DNA of 64,000 nt, taken from Plutella xylostella (lineage: Eukaryota > Arthropoda > Insecta > Lepidoptera > Plutellidae). The notes under the pieces were generated by a model. It saw nothing but the letters and a program-made list of their open reading frames with translations. It was not told the origin of the DNA and did no database searches. Location of the stretch: assembly GCF_932276165.1 (NCBI RefSeq), contig NC_063986.1, forward strand, positions 11,358,501 to 11,422,500, read 5' to 3'. Position numbers and translations under genes: made by a program. Below, one piece after another: positions 24,286 to 36,100 of the stretch (positions are counted from its first letter, which is position 1; each line of letters begins with the position of its first letter).

Positions 24286-26111
24286 TAAGGTTTACTAAAC
24301 AAAATACCTGGGTTTAAATCTCAGCAAAATTTACGACAAGTTCTTCTCGAAATAACTCAACAGTATTGAGTTATCGATCTAAATTAAACGTATCTGTGTA
24401 AGGCTGCCCACACTGCTGCGTCTCCGTGTATTGTCGACACACAGCAGGTTGCGCACACCCTAAGGATCCAACTCCCAATTATTAACAAACAAAAAGTGTA
24501 TTCCCAAATGAAAATCGACGAAATACATACAAAGGTAAACTATACATAATGAATGTTTACACACGAATCGTATCCGTGGCGAGTGATCCTGTCCTGTGAA
24601 TATTATTATTATGTTTTAAACTGAACCGCTTCTAGACGAGATCGCTTCAACTAGAATATGAATACTTGGCTACGCTAAAATTAACTAGACACAACTAGGG
24701 TCACAGGATAGGATCTTCATCGCATAACTAACGAACTAACCCGAAGTTAAGGAACCGAACTTATCATTCGCACGCACAGTATAAAAAACAACCATCGAGA
24801 GGAGAGACAGAGTAACTGCGTAGCGGACCAATCAGCTACGTTTTACTAGCGTAGACCAGTCTAACAGTTACGATGACTAATGAAAACGTTGTAGTTTGAA
24901 AACAGCTGGTTAAAGCGATAATCGTCACTATAGTGTTAATCTTTACTGTTGTAACGGTCATAGTCCGCTACTCATTTACTTTTCACCCCGAAATCACACT
25001 AGAGTTCAGTCCTAAGCCTTCGACAAGTCTAGCACAAATAAAGGGGCGTGACGTCAGAAACGCTCCAACCAATCAGAGCACAGGAAGCGGCAGTGGCCAC
25101 GTTGCCGCGTCAGCCCGTACAAATGCTGTTAACGTCTTTTGTGACGCCTTAAAAATATATTTTGAGCAGTTTTTTCACTGATATACAAAAAAAGTGGATG
25201 ATTGATGATGAAGATGATAAAAAAGGATGGATTAATGGTGGCGTATAAAAATGGTGGTGTTGATCAGTGAAAAAACTGTCGGTCGTAGTTCAGTAGACAT
25301 GTCCATAGAGCGAGTGGTAAGTTTTGGAGTGTCAGAGGCGCGTGCGGCGGCCGTGTTAATCACATTTTGTTCAGAAGTGCTAAATTAATTTACTGATAAA
25401 TTAAATATTGGATTATCGGAAAATTGGTGATCATGCTCGCAAAAATTAAAATCACCTGATATCCCTACAGTTATCAATTTATTATAAACAATATAAGCTT
25501 GATCCGCACGCGCTCTAAACGCAAATAATTATTTAATTTACTATCTAACTACTTAAACCAAATTATTAGACGATGTGAAGCGAAATGCAAAGCGTGTTAA
25601 TTACAAAGGAGAATGGAATAATGTGATCTGTTACACAACTTGGATATTAGCAACACGTTGAACCGACTGAATCTACACATGAGAAACTGAGTTCAGTAAT
25701 AAGTACATAAGATCCAGGTTCGTATAAACAGATCGTGAGCACAATTCGCAATAGACGCGAGAAAGACTTAGCTCTACGCGTTACACTAACCGACCAATCA
25801 CAGCGCTTCCCGCAGCCAAGCTTTGCTCCAACGTTGGGTCCAACAGAGCGACTACCAGAGTGCATTATAAATAGCCAACGTTTGGCAAACACTGCGGGGA
25901 GCGCTGTGTACGGAGAGACTATGCTAGCGCCGTCTAATATAAATAAAAATACGCAATAACGACTGTTTTTGCAATACAGATCTTGGGTGTATGGAGTAGA
26001 GGTCGTTATCGCGAGATGGCGGCAGTCGGCGGATGTTAAGAACTGTAACTTAATGTAAGGGGACCCGTAGCGCGATCAGACCACCTGTGGAAGAAATAAT
26101 TTAGTTAGTAT

Positions 26112-26117
26112 TTTATT
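26112..26117 (-). terminator. Candidate G3BP polyadenylation signal
   Basis: This is the first AATAAA on the minus strand after the G3BP stop, 1.02 kb downstream. If used, the 3' UTR contains the 43-bp minisatellite and a LINE fragment. Confidence 0.45.
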
Positions 26118-26243
26118 TAACTCCCATGTAATACAATTAATACACTTGCAGCGGTAAGCGCGTTGGGTTGGTTGGTGCTAATTAGTGACTCATACGTGTA
26201 AGTATCACAGACTTCTGATGTCTTATTAGTTATTGTGTCGTGT

Positions 26244-26876
26244 AGTGTGTAGTGCGGGGGCAGCATGTGCTCACACTAGCGGAGGTAGTGTGTAGTGCGG
26301 GGGCAGTATGTGCTCACACTAGCGGCGGTAGTGTGTAGTGCGGGGGCAGTATGTGCTCACACTAGCGGCGGTAGTGTGTAGTGCGGGGGCAGCATGTGCT
26401 CACACTAGCGGCGGTAGTGTGTAGTGCGGGGGCAGTATGTGCTCACACTAGCGGCGGTAGTGTGTAGTGCGGGGGCAGCATGTGCTCACACTAGCGGCGG
26501 TAGTGTGTAGTGCGGGGGCAGCATGTGCTCACACTAGCGGCGGTAGTGTGTAGTGCGGGGGCAGCATGTGCTCACACTAGCGGCGGTAGTGTGTAGTGCG
26601 GGGGCAGCATGTGCTCACACTAGCGGCGGTAGTGTGTAGTGCGGGGGCAGCATGTGCTCACACTAGCGGCGGTAGTGTGTAGTGCGGGGGCAGCATGTGC
26701 TCACACTAGCGGCGGTAGTGTGTAGTGCGGGGGCAGCATGTGCTCACACTAGCGGCGGTAGTGTGTAGTGCGGGGGCAGCATGTGCTCACACTAGCGGCG
26801 GTAGTGTGTAGTGCGGGGGCAGCATGTGCTCACACTAGCGGCGGTAGTGTGTAGTGCGGGGGCAGCATGTGCTAAA
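26244..26876. repeat. 43-bp minisatellite, about 15 units, next to the G3BP stop codon
   Basis: The core 'agtgcgggggcag' recurs every 43 bp from 26251 to 26853 with almost no divergence (only T/C at one site and a first-unit variant). On the minus strand each unit contains CTACCGCCGCTAG followed by TGTGAGCACATG. This matches the end of the G3BP coding sequence and its flank (CTACCGCCGCTAG, then GGTGAGTACATAC at 27128-27150). There are no variable spacers, so it is not a CRISPR. A LINE fragment (26879-27110) separates the array from the gene. Confidence 0.9.
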
Positions 26877-26878
26877 CA

Positions 26879-27110
26879 CTAAACCGCCTCCGGGCTGGCG
26901 TTGCCCGGACGAAGGACAATTTAAGGCGATGGGATATGCTCCCAGCCAATGCCAGCACCCTATGCAGTTGCGGAAGCCTCCAGACTACGTCACACCTTAT
27001 AGAGTGTCCTAATGCCCCAAAGTGCAGTCAAGGAGACCTGATGAAGGCCAATGATCTCGCAATAAGAGTAGCAAAACACTGGAGGAAGTTAGCTTAGTGC
27101 ATTTACACGA
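26879..27110 (+). mobile_element. LINE ORF2 C-terminal fragment
   Basis: Read on the plus strand it encodes NRLRAGVARTKDNLRRWDML, a C-S-C-G...H-x-x-x-C motif, and ends CKQ-type tail ...AKHWRKLA then stop and a (GAA)n run. It is a 5'-truncated non-LTR retrotransposon. A second copy, over 90% similar by eye, lies reversed at 55842-56171. Confidence 0.75.
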
Positions 27111-27137
27111 TAGAAGAAGAAGAAGTATGTACTCACC

Positions 27138-30100
27138 CTAGCGGCGGTAGGGGCGCGGGAAGGGCGCGCGCGAGCCCGAGGGCGGGCGGCGGCGCGGCGC
27201 CTCCGCCCGGCGCTTCTTCTCCTCCACGTTCAGCTTCACGCCGTCGGGGCTGTTCTCCGGGAAGTACAGCGGCTGTGGACGGAAATGTACGGTTCAGTAT
27301 AAGTTTTTAACACTTTAATTCATCATTGTTCCTTTAAAGGCACATGTCAAAAAAGTTACATAAATGGGGGGCTGTGAGTATTGCTCACACGGGGCCGAAG
27401 CGAGTCGAGCTACCATGCCTTATGTCGGCAGGAACTATACCTTGGCTTGTCAATATACGCGTGTCTAGTATATGTAGCAATACTCACAGCATAGTTGAGA
27501 TGTAGTGTGGTAGTATCTGCAAATTGGCTAGTTGTTAGAATGAACTGCAACATACGCATATAGTGCTGCGCTAGCACTAATATAGGTATATAAGCACCGG
27601 ACATATTTAATAAAAGACTTCTTTTACAACCAACATCAATCGATATTTTAATACGTTCCTGCGCACAACTTCTCACATGGCGACCCTGCCAGGCCGGCGC
27701 TGCCGGTAGCGGCGCCGGTCGGCCCACGAAGATGATCAACATCGGCCGACAGACCAGAACCAGCACACCAACACCAACACCTGCAGTACCAGTGCCAAGA
27801 ATAAACACCAGCAGCACCAAGGCAACCAACCTCGGTGAATGACATGAAGAAAACATGTACAAGTGAGACCAGAAAAAACGAAGAAATACTGCGACCGGAC
27901 GAGGAGTCAGGGTTATCCCGGCTCGAACAGGTCAGGGCTATCCCGGCCATCGAAGCGGACCAGGGTTATCCCGGCCAACTCAAGAAGATGACCAACCACG
28001 TGCGTCTTCGTGCAATCATCAGTGTCATCGTGCGTCACGTCCGCCCAGCCGTCATCATTATATTGTTACTGTGAGTCAAATTAATTAATTCAGGAAGGAT
28101 TAGAATTATAGATTTTGATTTTGATAAAATATTTTTTAACAAGGGTTTAATCTGGCATTTAAGTAATTGTAATATCTAGTGTCACAAATCACGAGTAAAT
28201 TTTTCTTCTAAAACATAACTATTTGAAATATTTGAATAGGTATTCTAAAAATAGCATACAAGTTAGGTATCGCTAATAAATATGTAAGTAATGCATTCAG
28301 AGTTGAATGACTGCAGAAAGTTTCTAGGTCAAGTTAGTAAAACCGACTACCTAATGACAATTGAATAGAGATTTTCAGTAAATGAATTAATAAGTAAATG
28401 ATATTTTTTTGTTGTGAATTAGAAAGTTTTATGGATCGGTACATTGATAAAATATTGTATAATAAGGAGTTAAGGAGCTCAGATTGGAGGCCATTGCTTT
28501 AAATTGTAGCGGCTCTATTTTATATTATACAGGTGCACAAAATAGGTGGCCTGATATGCCAATAAGTAGGGTGACCATGCCCACAAAGTAGATTAAGGGT
28601 GTAGAGATACAGCCCTAGGAGAATTATGTTCTTGATCATAGTGTTTGGACTATCGTGCCCTCAGTGAAAGACATAATAATATTAATTAGTAGTAAGGCAT
28701 TAGTGGGAATAGTATACAAGATTAGAATTAATGATTGAGGACAGAAAGGTTAAGGAGTTTTGACTAGCAATTGGTTTCATCACCCAAATGTTACGATAGT
28801 TCTCACTTCCCAGAGTTCAGAATGTCAGTAATCAGAGTGATGACTGAGAGCTACAGGATGCTCATTATGGGTTAAAAACCAAAAGTGTAAATGTGTATGA
28901 ATGGGAAAAATGTACCGATACTGATACCACGATAGGAATGTTTAAGTAAATTGCGTTGAAATTGTAGTAGGTATTTCATTTTGTATTCAGATATTTTTTA
29001 AATTAACGTGACACTAGTTAGATAAGAACAATTTTCAAGTAAATAAATTAATTTGTGAAACTGAAATGTGAAATAATGACTATATTTAACAGTAATAATT
29101 AAATTGCGTAAATTCATAAATAGAATATATACAAGCCAAGGAAATGAATCACTCTGTATATGTCATGTCATATTAATATGTAACTAATGGTCATATAGGT
29201 ACTTACGTACTTTATAATATGTTGTGTTGGGTTATTATTATGATAATAAAGAAGTTAAAAGGTATAAAAGTAAAATGTATTTTGGTTACACATATTTAGA
29301 TGCGATTATATTTGTTTCAGAAATGTATCAGTAATTTATGAATTTTTTATCGAATTATAGGTGTTTTCAAAAATTTCATGTAGGTATAAATTGTGACATT
29401 TTATTTTACAGAAATTTTCATGTTCAGTTTCTATATTACATGTTCATTTTTTAGTTGTAAAATATGTGTGTGTGTAACTTGTTGTAACTATTTCATTCAA
29501 AATTAAATTTAAAGACAGGTAAATAGCAATTATCCAGGTCATTATTTTGTTCAAGAATTTGTTTATAGCCTACAGCCATCTAACACTAGGAAACTTGTCA
29601 GCATTTTACAATAGCTCAACCTTGCACTTTTATTTATAACAATGCATTTAGGTAGAGTAGAATATCACAATATTGTAATTGCAAGTACTATCATAAATTA
29701 TAGGTTTGAAAAATAATTTCTTAAATTAAATTATTTTTCTTTCGCTACCCCGAGGGTGAAGGAAGTTAAAGGGGAGGTGTAGTGTGGTAGTATCTGCAAA
29801 TTGGCTAGTTGTTAGAATGAACTGCAACATACGCATATAGTGCTGCGCTAGCATTAATATAGGTATATAAGCACCGGACATATTTAATAAAAGACTTCTT
29901 TTACAACCAACATCAATCGATATTTTAATACGTTCCTGCGCACAACTTCTCACAGAGACAGTCCTACGCGCTTACAGTGTAGTGTAGGTATAGATTAGTA
30001 AGTATCTACAGGGTGTTGCAAAAAGGGTATACTAAGCCGAAACCTACATGAGCAGCATGGTATATCTAAGCCTGAAACTGAAATCAGAATTTGAAAATTC

Positions 30101-33100
30101 GCGAAAAAAAATTTTCATTTTCCTTAGAAACTTTGTCGGTCACGTGACTTTTTACTATGGGAAAATAATTTTTTTTTTCGCGAATTTCCAAATTCTGATT
30201 TCAGATTCGGGCTTAGATATACCATGCTGCACATGTAGGTTTCGGCTTAGTATACCAATTTTGCAACACCCTGTATAGTTAAGTTAGGTATGATGATTAC
30301 TCACTATAGCCTTAATAAATCAGTATCTTATTGGAGCTCATTGGTTTCACTCATCTCCCCGACTACGAACCCTACATGGCGACCTTGCCATATACGGGCG
30401 ACACGGGCGTGCGCTATAAGTGATGGAGAACATTTAAAACGTGTGTAATAATTAATTAAGAATGGGCAATACAAAAGCGATTCCGGCAAGAGATCCAAAT
30501 GGTGAAATAATAGCACAAGTGGGCTATCATAATGAAGTGCGCAATAATGTAATTGTGACGAACATCGGCATAATTTCTTGGTGTATGGTGACAATCATAA
30601 TCATCGTCGTCTTGGTCGGAGCCATCATAACTGTCCGCTACTGCGTCAAGTGTTTCAACAAGAGAGTAGAACGAGGAATCGAAGCGGGCATGGTGCGGAT
30701 GCATGCAGAGGATCCAGAAGTAGCGAGCCACCGCGGTCCGCGTCGCAGCAGAGCGGGCTCCGCGGGGACCGGCGGCTTCGTGATCGTCGCGCTCTACAGA
30801 ATATAGCGAGTTTATAAAAGTGCGGTTGTCGAGTGCATGGGCAATACAGTGTTAGTGAAGTACAGTGACGAAATGAAGGACTGCGTATTTGAAAAAAAAT
30901 GTATGGTAATCTAGATTAAGGGCTACTAGGTATGTTAAATTTAATCGTATATAAAATCATTTAAAGGGTTAGTTTAAAGGTCATAATTATTATAATGACA
31001 TAAATATATAATTTTAATTTGAATGGCAGAAAATGTTAAAAATCTTTACGAAGAGCTACATAAAGTAAGACAGTACCTTATTAAAATAGGACCAGAAAGA
31101 CGTAAAGGAAATATTTCGAAAGTAAAGTTAGAAGAGGCTGAGAATTTAGTTAAAAAATATGATATTTTTGTAGATCGTATAAGTAAGGTAATCCATTCAT
31201 TATCTCAATCAGAAAGACAATTAATCCAAAAATATTGTGAAAAATTTAACTTTTTATATTTAGAAATTAAGGAGTTGTGTGGTACTACTCCCAGAAGTTC
31301 TGACTCAGGTAGTGATCAGTACGAGGAAATTCCCGTAACAATGGAGAAATTCGATTTGAAGGTCGCGTTGACCCTTTTGCCGGTGATGACCGATGAGAAT
31401 TTAAAAGAATTAATAAATGGTATAGAATATTATGGCTCAATTTTGGACGAAAATTCTAAAACTAAATTGATTTCTTTTGTACTAAGTACTAGACTATCTA
31501 ATATGGGCAAACTTAAACTTTCATCTTCCTACAGCACCATCGAAGAGTTGACAAGGGATATGCGCGTACAGTTATTGCCGAAAAAATCAGCTACTGCCAT
31601 CCACACTAAGTTGCAGTACGCAAAACAAAATGATAAAACAATAGCTGATTTTGGCAAGGACCTCACCGAAATGTTTGTTGATCTCACGATCTCGCAGGCC
31701 GACGGAAACTCGGATAGTTATAACATATTACGGCCCTTAAACGAGAAAATAGCCATTAAAAGGTTTTCCGACGGCCTTCGAAACCGTAGGCTGAGCACCA
31801 TTATAGCTGCGCGTGATTACAGCTCATTAAAGGATGCAGTGCAAGCGGCGCAAGAGGAGGAGACTTCTTCGTCTCTCGCGGGAGCTGCGGAGGTGATGGG
31901 CATGTATCGTCAACCTCGCAGGCAGCACTTCCCCCAGCGGGCCCACAGAGGACCGAGAGGCCAGCGCGGACCTCAACGTTATTTTAGAGGTAAGTCCTCT
32001 CAATATTATAGGAACCCCCCTGAAGGCAGACAGTGGGTTCCACAAATGTACCGAGGACGCAGCTTCCAAAGAGGCAGATTCAACGGGTTTCGAGGAAACT
32101 CGTCACGTGGCGCGGTGAACGTGTGCGCGCCGCAGAGCGAGCCGGCGCCGGACGACCCAAATATAGAGTCGCTGAATCATTTTTTTCGGACCTGAATACA
32201 TAAATGTATGCAATAGTTTAAACAAAGTCCGACTTGATTTACACAACCATAACTGTGACTGGTTAGTCGACACCGGCGCATCCAAATCCGTAATTAGACA
32301 GAGTATGATTAATAGTTTACAGATTCCATTCCATAAGGAGAGGCTGTGTATAAACGGAATAGGCGGATCTACAACATCTGAGGGATATGTATATTTAAAA
32401 TTAAATCATGGTAACAACAATTTTTGGCATAAATTCTATGTTTTTCAAACATTGCCGTGTAATACACAAGGAATTTTAGGTCAGGATTTTCTCAAAAAGC
32501 ACCGAGCTATATTAGATTTTGAAATTAACTCGATTAAATTATATTCCGACAAGGACTGTTTAGTGTCATTACCAATGAACTATTTTAACCAGAACCAGCA
32601 ATCTTACATTACTATACCAGCTCGAAGCGAAGTTATTCGATACTTAGATACCAGTATGGTGGAAGAGTGCGTGGTTAATTCACAAGAATTATGCCATGGT
32701 GTGTATGTGGCCAATACTATAGTCAAACCACAAAATAATAAGATACCAGTAAAAGTCATTAACATCAGGGATAGTGACGTCAACTTAAACTATTTCAATT
32801 TACACGTAACGAAATTATCTGATTATTATGTATGTCAGTTTTCTAAATCAAACATTAATTCAGACAGGGTAAAAAGATTGTTTTCGATGCTCAAATTAGA
32901 TAACTTAAATACTGAAGAACAGAAGTCAATTGAAAATATATGCGCAAAATTTCCCGACGTTTTTTATCTTCCTGGCGACAAACTGACTACCACTTCATTG
33001 TATGAACAGTCAATAGATCTAAAACCCCACTATACACCTGTTTATGTAAAACCGTATAGGATTCCGGAAACTCAGAAAAAAGAAATCGATAGGCAAATTA

Positions 33101-36100
33101 AAGATATGCTGAACGACGGAATAATAGAGGAGACAAGGAGCGCGTGGTCTAGTCCGCTATTGCTTGTGCCGAAAAAAGTAGATAAATTAGGTATAAAAAA
33201 GTGGCGCGTAGTGATAGACTATCGCAAACTTAATAATCAAATTCAAGATGACAAGTTCCCGCTGCCTAATATTTCAGATATTTTGGATTCCTTATCGGGT
33301 GCGGTAGGTATATTTTAGCCACTGTGATCTTTACCAAGGATTTTACCAAATTAATTTAAATAAAGAAAGCAGACCGTACACCGCCTTCACAAGTAAAAAA
33401 CAGTATCAAATGACAAGGTTACCTATGGGCCTGAAAACAAGCCCAAATGCTTTTTCTAGGATGATCACTGTCGCTATGTCAGGATTAAACTATGAACAGT
33501 GTTTGGTCTACCAAGATGACTTAGTGGTATACGGGCGTAATTTGGAATCCCACAACAAAAATTTAATGGACGTATTGTCTAGACTTCGTGAAGTTAATTT
33601 AAAATTAAATCCGGCAAAATGCACATTTTTAAAGAAAGAAATTTTATATCTTGGTCACGTGGTGTCTGAGAAAGGTATCTCCCCCGACCCGGAGAAAACT
33701 AAGGTTTTAGAAAATTATCCGCGACCCCTAAATTCTGACGAAGTAAAGCGTTTCGTAGCATTCGCCAACTACTACCGTAAGTTCATACCCAATTTTGCGG
33801 AAAGAGCGTATCATTTAAATAGGCTATCTTGTAAAAATGTACCCTTTGAGTGGACAAAACAGTGTGAAGATTCATTTCAAAATTTAAAATCAGCATTAAT
33901 TAAACCACCAGTCTTGCAGTACCCAGATTTTTCAGAAAACAACGAATTTCTATTACAAACCGACGCTTCTGGCCAAGCCGTAGGGTCCGTCCTGTGCAAC
34001 AAAGACGGCCGACCGGTAGCTTACGCGAGTAGGAGTTTAAATAAAGCCGAGAAAAATTATCCGGTAATTGAAAAAGAACTTTTGGCAATAGTATGGAGTG
34101 TAAAATATTTCAGACCCTATTTATTCGGAAGAAAATTTAAAATTCAAACGGACCACAGACCATTGGTATATTTATTCGGTATGCGAGACCCATCCAGTAG
34201 GCTATTAAAATTTAGGTTGCAACTAGAGGAATATAACTTTACCATCGAATACATAAAAGGCAGTAGTAATGCGGCGGCGAACGCCTTATCGCGAATTAGT
34301 ATGACGTCAGAGGAATTGAAACAGTCGAATGAACATGTAGTGAACGTAATGACGAGAGGGCAGGCCAGAGCGCGGGCTGGCCAGCTAGTGCAAGATGCTT
34401 CCCCATCTTTGTCGGTCGATAATTGTCCTACAAACTCGAGGCCTGATCAACCAAGAGTAGTAGAAATAATTAAAAAACCGATAAATATGGTGGAATTACG
34501 TCTTATTAATAATAGGTCAATGAATAATTACGAAAATGACGGTTTAGTAAGCCTAAGGTCAAAATATTTTGTGTATGTACCCAGTAAATCGAGTATATGT
34601 ATGAATGGCTCATCTCGATCATCAATAACGCGAGACGGATTGGTGAGAGATTTGTCCAAATTATGTCATACTTTAAAAGTAAACGAGCTCTATATAGTAA
34701 AAGATAATATGAATAAAGAATTTATAGCTGGGTTAATCAATGAGATAAAGGCGCAATCACAATGGTCCGGACCACGTATATGTGTATTGAGAGGTATTCA
34801 GAGAATAAATAATATAGACGATAGGCGCGTCATAATCAACGATTTTCACCTCTTGCCCTCGAGTGGCCACGTGGGCATTAGGCGAATGATAGGCAACGTT
34901 AAGAAGTTTTATTTTTGGCCTAGTATGGAAAAAGATGTCACAGAGTTTGTTTCAAAATGTGATAAATGTCAGAAACAAAAGTATAGCCTAAAAACAAAAC
35001 AGCCTATGGAAATTACATCAACATCTAATTACGCGTTTGAAAAAGTCTATTTAGACATAGTAGGACCGCTTCCTAAGGACGCGAGCGGCTACTGTTACGT
35101 GCTTACGTTGCAATGCGAGCTATCTAAGTTCATAGAGGCGTATCCATTATACACAAAAGATGCAAATAGCGTAGCAAAAGCTTTCGTAGATAATTTTATT
35201 CTAAAATTTGGGATACCCCGGGAAATTGCTACGGACAGAGGAACCGAATTTTTATCGAATACAATGAAACAGGCATGTAGTCTCCTTAAAATTAATCAGC
35301 TGACGTCTACCGCTTACCACCACGAATCTATCGGCGCGCTGGAGAACACGCACAAGGCGATGGGCGCGTTCCTGCGGATCAGCTGCGAGAACAAGCCCGG
35401 CGCCTGGGCCGGCTGGCTGCCGTACTGGTGCTTCACGTACAACAACACGGTGCACAGCGAGACCAAGTACACTCCGCATGAGCTAGTGTTCGGTAAGACA
35501 TGTCAACTTCCTAATAATTTAAATAGTACAGTGGATCCCTTGTACAACTACGATAATTATCCTCTTGAATTTAAATATCGCTTGCAAATGGCTCAACGCG
35601 ACGCTAAAAACAATTTACTACATGGAAAATTAAAGCGTAAAACTAAATATGACCAATATTTAAAGCCTGTAATGTATAAGAAAGGCACTTATTTACTGCT
35701 AAGAAATGAAGTAGGTGATAAGTTTTCAAGTATTTACCTTGGACCATTTATAATTTTAGAGGATCTAGGATGTAATGTTAAGATATTAAGGAATGGTAAA
35801 GAAGAGATTGTACACAAAAATCGAACTAAACCTTATATTATGTAATCTTAGATAAATACGTATTATATACACTTAGAGATAAGATAATAATAACATTTAT
35901 ATGATAGCAATTATTTTATTACTAAGTAAGTTTGGTACCAACCTTAGTTATGAAATAAAACAAAATATGTTTATTTTATTTTATTTTAACCCCTCGGGGA
36001 AGATGTAGTGTAGGTATAGATTAGTAAGTATCTATAGTTAAGTTAGGTATGATGATTACTCACTATAGCCTTAATAAATCAGTATCTTATTGGAGCTCAT

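Larger units (their letters stand above)
21300..26111. other. Spacer between SPARC promoter and G3BP 3' end
   Basis: AT-rich, with several foldback elements (23015-23140, about 23236-23352, about 24140-24285). A TATAAATAG box at about 25866 and a donor-like GTAAGT at about 25318 are not linked to any recognisable coding exon. No gene is supported. Confidence 0.5.
27501..29954 (+). mobile_element. Deleted Ty3/gypsy-type LTR element (177-bp LTRs)
   Basis: LTRs 27501-27677 and 29778-29954 are the same length and differ by one base that I noticed. They run TGTAGTG...CACA, with a GAGA target duplication (27497-27500, 29955-29958). A PBS-like TGGCGACCCTGCC follows the 5' LTR and the purine tract AAAGGGGAGG precedes the 3' LTR. 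The 2.1-kb interior has no gag or pol; a 79-codon leader ORF (27835-28074) includes three repeats of a 'caggg(t/c)tatcccggc' motif. It is a non-autonomous or deleted relative of the neighbouring element. Confidence 0.85.

Noticed and set aside
25260..25960. Possible short first exon (donor near 25318) and a TATA-box promoter (near 25866)
   Set aside because: No downstream exon with matching phase or any recognisable protein segment was found.
26244..26876. CRISPR-like regular array
   Set aside because: Units are contiguous 43-bp tandem copies with no unique spacers, in eukaryotic DNA; it is a minisatellite.
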